DNA from: a bacterium
GTDB lineage: Bacteria; Patescibacteriota; Saccharimonadia; Saccharimonadales; UBA4665
Direction: 5' to 3'
NCBI GenBank assembly: GCA_021851735.1
Contig: JAJZCD010000006.1
Coordinates: forward strand, 1-45,492
DNA length: 45,492 bases
Below are positions 18,670 through 27,522 of this stretch, in pieces. A program made the translations under genes and the position numbers. Each line of letters starts with the position of its first letter. The stretch's first letter is position 1. Under the pieces are notes generated by a model, which saw only the letters and a program-made list of their open reading frames with translations, ran no database searches and was not told where the DNA came from.

Positions 18670-19779
18670 CTAGGATTGTTTCATGACGGTACGTATGTAC
18701 CGTGCCATACTGCGCTGAAAGTGTTCCTTTGCAAAACGTTTGGCAAATGTGGCTATGGCGGTGCGGTTATACCGTTCGGGTTTGAAGGTTTTAAGTACGC
18801 TCGCCAGCGATTCTGCAGTTGGCTTGGTGAAAAACTCGCCGGTTTTGCCAGGTATGACGTAGTCGAGTGCGCCGCCAGCTTTGTAGGCAATAACGGGCGT
18901 GCCTGATGCTAGGGCCTCTACAGGAGTGACACCGAAGTCGTCTAAGCCAGGGAAAATGAACGCTTCAGCGCTAGCCATTTCTTGCTCGGTGATGGCATCG
19001 GACGCCTTGCCTAAGAAAGTAATATCATGACCAGCCAGCTTGCGTAAACGTTGATGGTCGGGTCCATCACCAATAACTGTTAGCAGTAACTCCGTTTGGT
19101 TACACGCTGCTACGGCAATGTCAAATCGCTTGTAAGGAGTCTGTCGTCCGGCTATAAGGAACCCGTCACGAGGTAAACGCCGGTTCTCGGGTTTTTGGAA
19201 ACGCTCCAGGTAAACTGGTGGATGTATAACGGTACTGCTACGACCGTAATACTTTTTAATTTGGCTCTGTATATGCGTTGAGTTAGCAATCATGTAATCG
19301 GGTCGTTGTGCGGCCTTGTAGTCCCATGCTCGAAGCGGTGCAACGAGCAGGCGGAGTCCGATGCGTGCTAACCAATCGAATATGCCAAAGCCTGGTTCTC
19401 GTAAGTATTGCTCGTAGCGGCTCCAATAATAATGAGTGGGGGCGTGGCAGTAGTTTATGTGCAGGGTACCTTCGGGAACATGTATCCCTTTTGCTTCGGC
19501 GCCGGAGCTGCTAATGACTAAGTCATAGCCTGTAAAATCTAAGTGCGTAAACCACCAAATGCGGAACAAGGGGATAAATTTTCGTATAAATCCTAGCGGC
19601 TGTAGCCAGCCGGTGCGTACTTGGTTATCGAGCCGCTGACGCCATTCGCGCGTGCAGTACGATGTGTAAATCGGTGCGTCCGGGTACATTTTATGTAGCT
19701 GCTCAACCACCAGCTCGGCGCCACCGCCTACCAACCAATCATGAACGATAGCGACTTCGAGCGGTGGTCGTTGTTTCAC
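18670..19779 (-). CDS. Glycosyltransferase family 4
   Basis: AIVHDWLVGGGAELVVEQL N-terminus; AFIFPGLDDFGVTPVEALASGTPVIAYKAGG. Confidence 0.94.
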   Translation of the reverse strand: MKQRPPLEVAIVHDWLVGGGAELVVEQLHKMYPDAPIYTSYCTREWRQRLDNQVRTGWLQPLGFIRKFIPLFRIWWFTHLDFTGYDLVISSSGAEAKGIHVPEGTLHINYCHAPTHYYWSRYEQYLREPGFGIFDWLARIGLRLLVAPLRAWDYKAAQRPDYMIANSTHIQSQIKKYYGRSSTVIHPPVYLERFQKPENRRLPRDGFLIAGRQTPYKRFDIAVAACNQTELLLTVIGDGPDHQRLRKLAGHDITFLGKASDAITEQEMASAEAFIFPGLDDFGVTPVEALASGTPVIAYKAGGALDYVIPGKTGEFFTKPTAESLASVLKTFKPERYNRTAIATFAKRFAKEHFQRSMARYIRTVMKQS

Positions 19780-21206
19780 CGGGCGCCCCGTCGATCAAAA
19801 ACTGCTCGAATGGTTTTAAGCAAGATCACAGTATCGAGCCAAAAACTCCAGTTTTGCACATAGTATAAATCTAATTTGCGACGTTCCTCAAAACTAATAT
19901 CGCGACGCCCTGACACGACTGCCAGCCCAGTAACACCAGTTTTTACACTGAGCATCAGATTTTTCTTATCGTAGTTACTGAGCTCAAACGGCTCAAGGGG
20001 GCGTGGCCCTACGAGACTCATATCACCCTTTACTACGTTGAGTAGTTGCGGTAGCTCATCCAGGCTGGTCTTGCGCAGGAACCGCCCCAGACGAGATATA
20101 CGCGGATCATGCTCAAGAAAGTCACCGTTGGCGCGGAACTGCTTGGCGAGTTCGGGACGTCCCATTTTTGCGAATCCTTCTTCGGGAGTCATGCGGTGAT
20201 AGGCGTGGAGCTGGGTGCGAAACTTGTACATGCCAATCTCGGTGCCAAATCGTGAGAGCCGTTTATTGCGCCATATTGGATCGCCATGATCGAAGACAAT
20301 CATAATGCAGCAGATGATGAGAATTACCGGTGAGGCTATCAGGAGCAAAATGCTGCCAAAGATAATGTCAAACAGCCGTTTGGCGATTCTTCCCCACCCG
20401 AATAGTGCTGTCTGTCGAACGTTGATGACTGGGATCGAGTTACGGAACAACTCAACGTCAATATTACCAACGAACAGTTCACTGTTGCCGGGCACAAAGC
20501 GATAGCTGACATGGTGTTCCTGGGCGTAGGTTAGGATCTCGGCATTACGATTCTCATCGGCGTACAATTCAGTTTGAATAATACTGTGCAGGTTGGCGGG
20601 GGCGCTGTCTATAAACGTGCTGAATGACGGGTACGTCGCAATGTTGTGCGGACTAGCTTGTCGCCTGTCTCCCACTACTGCAACCACCTTATACCCCGAG
20701 TGCCGGCTGTCCGATAGTGTAGCAATGAGCTCTTTACTTATGTTGCTTGTGCCGACGATGGCAACATTCGTAATGCCTATATCAAATCCGAATAATGCTA
20801 TACGGACTAGGCGGGCAAGTGAACGGAACAGTACTAAAAGCACGAAGCTGAACAGGAATCCATAAATGGGGACGAGTTTTGCCGGGAAAATCGGTTTGAC
20901 AGTTATGAAGTTCCAGAATATGACGAATAGCATACCTATGAAGGATCCAACGAGTAATCGTCCAACTTCGCTAAAGCGTCGTTCGTAAATGTTGCTGTTG
21001 TATAAACCAAGTAATGCGAATATTAAAATCCAGAATGACAGTATAGCCAAAAAAATATAAAAGTAAGCGCGGCCGCTTATGGGGTGAGCGACTGGAACCG
21101 AACTATGTGCACGCACTACAAAGGCCACAACAAAAGCTGCTATTAATGCTAAAAAATCACCAATAACAAGAAAAAGATTATATATGAGTGAGGCATTTGA
21201 CTTCAT
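19776..21206 (-). CDS. Polyprenyl glycosylphosphotransferase (sugar transferase)
   Basis: N-terminal TM helices; [49 protein letters not shown]. Confidence 0.95.
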   Translation of the reverse strand: MKSNASLIYNLFLVIGDFLALIAAFVVAFVVRAHSSVPVAHPISGRAYFYIFLAILSFWILIFALLGLYNSNIYERRFSEVGRLLVGSFIGMLFVIFWNFITVKPIFPAKLVPIYGFLFSFVLLVLFRSLARLVRIALFGFDIGITNVAIVGTSNISKELIATLSDSRHSGYKVVAVVGDRRQASPHNIATYPSFSTFIDSAPANLHSIIQTELYADENRNAEILTYAQEHHVSYRFVPGNSELFVGNIDVELFRNSIPVINVRQTALFGWGRIAKRLFDIIFGSILLLIASPVILIICCIMIVFDHGDPIWRNKRLSRFGTEIGMYKFRTQLHAYHRMTPEEGFAKMGRPELAKQFRANGDFLEHDPRISRLGRFLRKTSLDELPQLLNVVKGDMSLVGPRPLEPFELSNYDKKNLMLSVKTGVTGLAVVSGRRDISFEERRKLDLYYVQNWSFWLDTVILLKTIRAVFDRRGAR

Positions 21207-21231
21207 AGGTTATATAATGATTGTAACACTT

Positions 21232-22548
21232 ATGAAACAGCACTCTACACGCGTAGCTAAACTAGCCGATTATCTTGTGATGATAATTCTAGTCGTAGTA
21301 CCCTTCCAGGGCTTTGTAACAGTTTGGGGACAGTCGTTGGTTGGTCACTATACGTTGCTCCGTCTATGGGACGAAGTATTATTTCTAATCCTATGTGTGA
21401 TTATTGTGTACTGGCTGTATAGAGATCAAACGTTGCGTCGGTGGTTTATGGGAAGCATGCTGGTGCGGTTAATAGCAGTATACGTCGGGCTGACGCTGTT
21501 ACTAGGAATCGTTGCGCTCGCAAAGAGCGAAGTATCCCTAAAGGCACTTACCTACGGAGTTCTGGTAGACCTACGGTTTTTTGTGTGGTTTTTGGCGGCA
21601 TTACTGGTGGCGCAACGCTCACCATTTTTAGCGCGAACATGGCCCCGAATAGTGCTTATACCGGCTGCCATCGTCGTTATCTTTGCTAGTTTACAATACA
21701 CGGTTTTACCACATAATTTTTTGACACATTTCGGGTATAACGCCCACACCACAATTGCCCCTATTGAAACTATTAACCACAACAGCAAATACATACGGGC
21801 GCAATCAACGCTGCGTGGGGCAAACCCACTCGGTGCGTATTTAGTGCTAGTGCTGTCTATACTAGGTGCGCTATTCTTTCGCGGTAAACGCAAGCTAGCG
21901 TGTGCTATATTTGGCGCGGTTGCGTTGTTTGCGCTATACGCGAGCGGATCACGGAGCGCCTGGATCGGGACGCTGCTGAGTTTAGCGGCTCTGGTATGGC
22001 TGCAACTGAAAAGCTATCGGCAGCGTTTGTACTTAGGGGTTGCAGCTGCTGTGTTAGCGGTAGCTGCGGTCGGTGGATTTTTACTGATACACAACAATGT
22101 CAGTGTGCAGAACGAAGTGCTACACACCCAGGCTCATTCAGCTATCAAGATCGGCTCTGACCAGGCTCACATCACCGCGCTTAAAAAGGGCATTAGCGAT
22201 GTGCTACGTCAGCCATTTGGTGATGGGCCGGGTACAGCAGGGCCGGCTAGCGTATATAACAGGTTGCATCCGGCACGTATAGCCGATAATTACTTTATAC
22301 AAATCGCCCAGGAGCTTGGCTGGTTTGGGTTGGCGTTATTCTTGACTATTGCCGTATTGGTCACCCAGGAGCTGTACCAGCGAATCGGCCAGTCACGATT
22401 AGCATTGGCACTGGTTGTCGCACTGGTTGGTATTTCATTCGTCTGCATGTTGTCACACGCTTGGACGGATGACACATTGGCCTATTTGTGGTGGGGACTG
22501 GCGGGTATAGTGGTAGGCTCAGTTGTGCCAGAGCGGGAAAAAGCATAA
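21232..22548 (+). CDS. O-antigen ligase/polymerase-like (Wzy/WaaL) membrane protein
   Basis: About 11 TM segments; LRGANPLGAYLVLVLS, ASGSRSAWIGTLLSL, DNYFIQIAQELGWFGLALFL. Confidence 0.85.
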   Translation: MKQHSTRVAKLADYLVMIILVVVPFQGFVTVWGQSLVGHYTLLRLWDEVLFLILCVIIVYWLYRDQTLRRWFMGSMLVRLIAVYVGLTLLLGIVALAKSEVSLKALTYGVLVDLRFFVWFLAALLVAQRSPFLARTWPRIVLIPAAIVVIFASLQYTVLPHNFLTHFGYNAHTTIAPIETINHNSKYIRAQSTLRGANPLGAYLVLVLSILGALFFRGKRKLACAIFGAVALFALYASGSRSAWIGTLLSLAALVWLQLKSYRQRLYLGVAAAVLAVAAVGGFLLIHNNVSVQNEVLHTQAHSAIKIGSDQAHITALKKGISDVLRQPFGDGPGTAGPASVYNRLHPARIADNYFIQIAQELGWFGLALFLTIAVLVTQELYQRIGQSRLALALVVALVGISFVCMLSHAWTDDTLAYLWWGLAGIVVGSVVPEREKA

Positions 22549-22556
22549 GGCCCCAC

Positions 22557-23018
22557 ATGATCGCCTGGGTCGTAGCACGCCTGTTCGACGGGTCAGCCGA
22601 ACGGGAAAGGCAGATCAAACAGTTTATAAAATATATGGTGGGTGGCAGTTTGTATTTCTGGGTAGGGTATACTGTATTCGCTCTATGCTACAGTGGGCTC
22701 CAGTGGAACTGGCTACCGTCTAAAATCATGGCCGACGCTATCGGTTGGACGCTAAACTATTTAGTGCAGCGGTTTTGGGCGTTCAGCGATCAGGTGCATC
22801 TCAGTGAAATGCAGCATGCTGGCCGGTACGTATTCATAGAAAGTATTGGCTTCGTGCTCGATTACGCCATTATCTGGGGCCTGAAATCTATCGGCATCAC
22901 GCCGTACATTGGTTTCTTTATATCGGCCGCTTTCTTTACGGTCTGGTCATGGCTCTGGTATAAGTATTGGGTTTTCCCTGAAACCGGAGGGAAGAAGACA
23001 GCGCAGCCGAACCTGTGA
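22557..23018 (+). CDS. GtrA family protein
   Basis: IKQFIKYMVGGSLYFWVGYTVFAL...ADAIGWTLNYLVQRFWAF...WSWLWYKYWVFP. Confidence 0.85.
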   Translation: MIAWVVARLFDGSAERERQIKQFIKYMVGGSLYFWVGYTVFALCYSGLQWNWLPSKIMADAIGWTLNYLVQRFWAFSDQVHLSEMQHAGRYVFIESIGFVLDYAIIWGLKSIGITPYIGFFISAAFFTVWSWLWYKYWVFPETGGKKTAQPNL

Positions 23019-23141
23019 GGAATACGATACGTTGTGGCTAACTATTTTGAGCATGACGCAGGGTTGTTTAAGTGAGGCCTTGGATTACACCCACTGGCAT
23101 TCTGTGCAAACAGTCGTGCCAAGCTTTGCTAATATAAATTC

Positions 23142-23687
23142 ATGAATAGCATTACCATAACCTGCAAACATGACACTGTAACCGAGCGAAATGCAGCCAA
23201 GCGGCTTGAGAAGCTATTAGGAGCGTATGATATATCGAGGTTCTACTTTACATATTCGGTTTTAATAGAAGACCGGGCCATACCCCACGATCTGCCGGCG
23301 CTGACGCTTAATTCTTTTCCTTATTCTGACGAGAATATCGTATTAGAAACGTTTCTCCATGAGCAGTTGCACTGGTATCTAGAGTCTGGCGATGAACGGG
23401 TCAAATGGTCCGTAGCCCAGGCAGTTAACGAGCTACGAGTGAAATACCCGCATGCGCCATGGGGTTATCCACTTGGCTGTAAAGACCTTGATTCAACGTA
23501 CCTTCATTTGATCCTGTGCTATCTTTCCAACAAAACAATGCAGGATGTTGTTGGGCTAGAACCAGCGGCACGAGTCCTATACTATTTGCAGAACCATCAT
23601 TACCTTATGGTATTTAGAACTGTAGAAAGAGATAACGAATATCTCGCGGCACTAGTGGACAAGTATAAATTACACGTTACCGGGTAA
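23142..23687 (+). CDS. Hypothetical protein with an HExxH putative zinc metallopeptidase motif
   Basis: ETFLHEQLHWYLES contains HEQLH. Confidence 0.6.
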   Translation: MNSITITCKHDTVTERNAAKRLEKLLGAYDISRFYFTYSVLIEDRAIPHDLPALTLNSFPYSDENIVLETFLHEQLHWYLESGDERVKWSVAQAVNELRVKYPHAPWGYPLGCKDLDSTYLHLILCYLSNKTMQDVVGLEPAARVLYYLQNHHYLMVFRTVERDNEYLAALVDKYKLHVTG

Positions 23688-23848
23688 CGTAGTGGCCATG
23701 CAGTGAAAATCAGTAAAAAGGGTGCACACGTCATTGGTCTTGTTGCAACATTTTGTATGCGGATAGAGTGATGCCCTCAAGAAGTTTTCCATTTTGTCGC
23801 TAACGCAGTTTTGTAGTGCTCTATATACAGGTGCGCTACAATATACAT

Positions 23849-24358
23849 ATGAACGAAAAACAAACAGCTAGTGCGATCGCGGCAACGCCAACCGTACGAC
23901 CAACTAAAAAACAGAAAGAATTACTAGCGTATATAGAAGCATTTATTGCTGAACATGGCTACAGTCCTAGTTACCGCGAAATTATGAACGGGCTGCAGTA
24001 TAGCTCAGTAGCAACTGTAGCGTTGCACGTTAATAGCCTGATAAAGCGCGGTCACCTTCGCAAGCGTGACCACAGCGCCCGTTCGCTCGAAGTCGTCACG
24101 CACGGTATATCTACAGACAAGCTGCTCAAAACTAATATTGTCAAAGCAGACGAAGAAAAGTGGTTCGTGCAGAAGGTTGAGGGATTCTTTGCAGAAGCAG
24201 AGGCGTCGCTACTGCCGACAGACGGGCAGCTTGAGCATATACGGGTGCTTCTTGAAGCATTGCGGGTGCTGGGTATGGACGGTGCTGCCCAAAGTTTTAT
24301 AGAACGTTTTGGCGCACTTAAAGCACGTCAAGCTCCAGCGCCTGCGGTAGACCAGTAA
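23849..24358 (+). CDS. LexA-type winged-helix DNA-binding protein lacking the S24 autoprotease domain
   Basis: TKKQKELLAYIEAFIAEHGYSPSYREIMNGLQYSSVATVALHVNSLIKRGHLRK; remainder shows no Ser/Lys peptidase motifs; TACAAT 6 nt before ATG. Confidence 0.8.
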   Translation: MNEKQTASAIAATPTVRPTKKQKELLAYIEAFIAEHGYSPSYREIMNGLQYSSVATVALHVNSLIKRGHLRKRDHSARSLEVVTHGISTDKLLKTNIVKADEEKWFVQKVEGFFAEAEASLLPTDGQLEHIRVLLEALRVLGMDGAAQSFIERFGALKARQAPAPAVDQ

Positions 24359-24434
24359 AGTATAAACAGGTTGGAATTGCTGGCACTGTTTGCCTGTGGG
24401 TACTGATGCATATGTCGTCCCGTACGTAGTGGTG

Positions 24435-24650
24435 CAGTTGTATACAAAAATACTATATCTAGCGCTTCGTTTACTTGCTACACTACTATCACTATTAACA
24501 ATATGGGTTGGAAGCAAGTGAGAATCTTGCGCTGTGCCGCAACGGTGTATCCTCTAAGCGATTTGAGGGAAGTCCGATACAACTGTTTAAATCTTCCGAG
24601 CAGAAGTGTGCCAAAAACTGGTGACGATTGCTCGGGGACAAGGAGCTAAT
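24435..24650 (+). promoter_or_regulatory. Cobalamin (B12) riboswitch-like RNA with expression platform
   Basis: GGAAGCAAGTGAGAATCTTGCGCTGTGCCGCAAC core, AGTCCGATACAACTG B12-box-like 3' part; CAGTTGTAT (24435-24443) pairs perfectly with ATACAACTG (24577-24585); hairpin CCGAGCA/TGCTCGG follows; AGGAG then GTG start. Confidence 0.8.
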
Positions 24651-24651
24651 C

Positions 24652-25023
24652 GTGAGCCGAGCAGCCACAATAAAAATCAGTATAGTAAGCGCTATCGTCA
24701 TCGCTGCGCTTGGCTTTGGGAGTTGGGCATATGTTGCCAACCTACCAAGCCATAAAGTGTCTGTCGTAACGAATGCACAGCATCAGATCACACAACTGAG
24801 CTACCGTGGGCAAAACGGTCAAAACGCTTTGGCGCTGCTTAAAAAACACGCTACAGTCAAAACAAAACATTATTCATTTGGCGATATGGTCATGTCTATA
24901 GACGGCGTAACAGGTAATGGCCCAAAGTATTGGACATTTTATATTAACGGTAAAGAAGCAAAAGTGGGCGCAGGTGCGTATAGTACCAAAAGCACGGATA
25001 CGATAATGTGGAGGTTACAATAA
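24652..25023 (+). CDS. DUF4430 (transcobalamin-like) domain protein, membrane-anchored
   Basis: N-terminal TM, then GQNALALLKKHATVK...GPKYWTFYINGKEAKVGAGAYSTKSTDTIMWRL typical of DUF4430; AGGAG SD before GTG. Confidence 0.85.
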   Translation: MSRAATIKISIVSAIVIAALGFGSWAYVANLPSHKVSVVTNAQHQITQLSYRGQNGQNALALLKKHATVKTKHYSFGDMVMSIDGVTGNGPKYWTFYINGKEAKVGAGAYSTKSTDTIMWRLQ

Positions 25024-25559
25024 TGAATGAGAAACGATTTAGTATTGGGTTAGCCATACTACTGATAGCGCTTGGCGTTAGCTTACGTATTGTCCCGCAC
25101 CCGGCTAATTTTGCACCTGTAACCGCCATAGCAATATTTGGCGGAGCAGTACTACCACGTAAGCTTGCTATATGGGTACCTGTGGCTGCGATGATGGTAT
25201 CAGACGCAGTGATTGGGTTTTACAGCATGATGCCCGTTATCTGGGCCTGCTATGCGCTCATTGCATTGGCGAGCAGCTTGCTGCTCGGGAGGGGGCGTGG
25301 ACGTGTAGTACGGGGTAGCGCCCTGACACTTGGCTCATCCTTATTCTTTTTTATAGTGACAAACTTTGCAGTTTGGGTCATGAGCGGCATGTACAACCAT
25401 ACGTGGGCGGGATTAGTGCAGTGCTACACGTTGGCAATTCCATTCTTCCGGGGTACCGTAGCTAGTGATATCGTGTATACTGCTGCACTCTTCGGAGTCT
25501 TTGCTGTAGTCCGGTTCATGGCACGTGGCCACCTTAAGCCAGCGGCTCAGAACGTATAA
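25023..25559 (+). CDS. DUF6580/ECF-transporter S-component-like membrane protein
   Basis: HPANFAPVTAIAIFGGAVLPRK...WVPVAAMMVSDAVIGFY; start overlaps the previous stop (TAATG). Confidence 0.8.
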   Translation: MNEKRFSIGLAILLIALGVSLRIVPHPANFAPVTAIAIFGGAVLPRKLAIWVPVAAMMVSDAVIGFYSMMPVIWACYALIALASSLLLGRGRGRVVRGSALTLGSSLFFFIVTNFAVWVMSGMYNHTWAGLVQCYTLAIPFFRGTVASDIVYTAALFGVFAVVRFMARGHLKPAAQNV

Positions 25560-25641
25560 CTATACCGGGTTAGCCAAGATCTTCATTGCATGACTGTTTG
25601 CATGGTTACTCTATGAGTATCAGAAGACTATAATGAAACCC

Positions 25642-25713
25642 ATGAGAATGGGTGTGTATATTAAGCTGGTGATAGTATTGACGCTAAAGGGTGCTGCAGG
25701 TATACGGCAATGA
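25642..25713 (+). CDS. Putative leaderless micro-ORF (23 aa, MRMGVYIKLVIVLTLKGAAGIRQ)
   Basis: TATAAT (25629-25634) ends 7 nt before ATG; stop overlaps the next gene start (ATGA at 25710). Confidence 0.4.
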   Translation: MRMGVYIKLVIVLTLKGAAGIRQ

Positions 25714-26375
25714 TTAGGACTAAAAAGACTGAAGTTCACTATGGCTTTCGGCCGGGAACGCAGCCGGTCGTGGTCAAGCAAAAGAAATTACCACGAGCCG
25801 GTATTTATAGCGGCAGTTTCGACCCAGTCCACGCTGGGCACATAATGTTTGCATTACATAGCCAGAGTATCGCCGGATTGGACTGCGTATATTTTGTACC
25901 CGAGCGTCGCCCCGAGAAAGACGGTGAACCTGAGCACTATGTACATCGCAGTGTTATGTTGCACAACGCGCTGCAGCCATATGAGCAGTTTCGGATGTTT
26001 GAGTTGCCAGATGCACATCTCACCGTCCGGAGTCTGCACCGCATGCTGAGCGCGTTGCCCGAGGCGGAATATAGCCTACTTACAACGGCTAGCGAGTTAC
26101 TGTGGCGCGAAGGCAGCCTGCCGATCCTATATCAAAAACTTCCTTTGATTGTTGCTGTAGCATCACATACCCAAGTTGCTGAGGTCTTAGCACGGTTAGC
26201 TAAAGAGAAGCATCCCATACAGAGTCTCACATTTGTTGACATTGGAACGAAACGCGTTACTTCAGCTACTGTGCGCATGAGTATTCGCACGGGTCGGCCG
26301 GTGCAGGGTATCTTGCCAAGCGTATGGCGCTATGCTCGCAAGCAGTGGCTATACTTGCCGCCTATCCACCGTTGA
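25710..26375 (+). CDS. NadD-like nucleotidyltransferase
   Basis: AGIYSGSFDPVHAGHIMFALHS; ..VDIGTKRVTSATVRMSIRTG. Confidence 0.85.
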   Translation: MIRTKKTEVHYGFRPGTQPVVVKQKKLPRAGIYSGSFDPVHAGHIMFALHSQSIAGLDCVYFVPERRPEKDGEPEHYVHRSVMLHNALQPYEQFRMFELPDAHLTVRSLHRMLSALPEAEYSLLTTASELLWREGSLPILYQKLPLIVAVASHTQVAEVLARLAKEKHPIQSLTFVDIGTKRVTSATVRMSIRTGRPVQGILPSVWRYARKQWLYLPPIHR

Positions 26376-26657
26376 TATAAGTGCGTGGTATCCAAAGTTG
26401 ACGAAGCGTAAGTGTTTTGCTAAACTCAACTTAATCTAGGCGCAAGCGAGAGCGCTCAAGAGACAAAAAGTTACAAACATAAAACAGTGCACAAGCATCA
26501 TTTTGCGAGGGGTGTTAGTAGTGTACTGGGAGACAAAAACGTGCCCATAACTGTAAAACTTGCGCACAATAGAAAAGTTGTTGTGCCAGTTCATGTGCGG
26601 CGGCCAAGCTGGCAGCAGTATATCGTATACTGACAGTCCGGTCGTAGACATAAAACA

Positions 26658-26686
26658 AGGCTACACGATTTGCGTAGCCTTTTTTA
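26658..26686 (+). terminator. Rho-independent terminator (AGGCTAC acgatttgc GTAGCCT TTTTTT)
   Basis: 7-bp perfect stem followed by a T-tract. Confidence 0.88.
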
Positions 26687-26755
26687 TAATCGGCGTAGCT
26701 AGACTCCGCTAAAACCTAAAACGCATAGGTATATGGTCAAGCGTAGGTATGCTCG

Positions 26756-27415
26756 TTATTTTGTATTCTTGAGTGCGGCGTTAATGACTGAGCTGAAAGC
26801 AGCAACGCTGGGCCCGCTACTGTTGATCAGTTTGGTGTTAGGAACGTATTTACCATTCAGGAAGAATGTAGGCGTAGCTTCTTGCTGGCCGGTATTGTTA
26901 AAGGCTGCAATATCGGCCTGTATACGGTCGTTTACCGTACTACTGGCGAAATCTTTCTTAAACTGCGTAAGGTTTAAGCCAAGTTGGGAAGCGTACGTCC
27001 AGAAGTACGGATCCGGGTTGCTACTGGTTGACCACTCCTGCCAGTTCTGCGGGGCGTACAACGTGTTGTGCATTTGCCAGAACTTCCCTTGAAGTGATGC
27101 GGCTTCGGCAGCACGGGCGCCAGCTAGGGCGTTGGGGTGGATCTGGGTAAGCGGCAAATTGCGGAACTGGAACTTAATCAATTTCGCGTACTTTTGCTGT
27201 ACCTGTGTCACGGTAGAATAGTAGCTCTCGCAGACAGGGCATTCGTAATCGCCATATTCCACCAATGTTACCTTACTGGTCAGGTCACCTATAACATGGT
27301 TAGTCGGTTTTGCATTTGTTGTGTTGTTATTACCTGATTTGTTGCTATGGAATACTAAAATGCCCCCAAATATAACTACAATGAGAGCTATGATCCCCCA
27401 AAAACGCTTGTCCAT
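26756..27415 (-). CDS. DsbA-family thioredoxin-fold protein, membrane-anchored
   Basis: N-terminal TM; YGDYECPVCESYYSTV CxxC motif; EATPTFFLNGKYV cis-Pro loop. Confidence 0.95.
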   Translation of the reverse strand: MDKRFWGIIALIVVIFGGILVFHSNKSGNNNTTNAKPTNHVIGDLTSKVTLVEYGDYECPVCESYYSTVTQVQQKYAKLIKFQFRNLPLTQIHPNALAGARAAEAASLQGKFWQMHNTLYAPQNWQEWSTSSNPDPYFWTYASQLGLNLTQFKKDFASSTVNDRIQADIAAFNNTGQQEATPTFFLNGKYVPNTKLINSSGPSVAAFSSVINAALKNTK

Positions 27416-27522
27416 ATATCCCAGTTTACTCCATTAACTTTACTATCTATAGTACCACAAAATGATTTTTCTAACCTCGTAAGACGCTTTGCATTACGCA
27501 GCGTCCATCGTAAGATAGGATT

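Noticed and set aside
24565-24600. GAGGGAAGTCCGATAC resembles the RNase P RNA GAGGAAAGUCCG motif
   Set aside because: No other RNase P hallmarks nearby and the whole element fits the cobalamin riboswitch core better; length is too short for rnpB.
26581-26630. GCGGCGGCCAAGCTGGCAGCAG as an SRP RNA apical loop
   Set aside because: Lacks the GGAAGGAAGCAGCC core and proper flanking stems.
26436-26651. 71-aa minus-strand ORF in the intergenic region
   Set aside because: Composition is implausible (Cys/His/Met/Trp-rich) with no SD; region better explained as noncoding.
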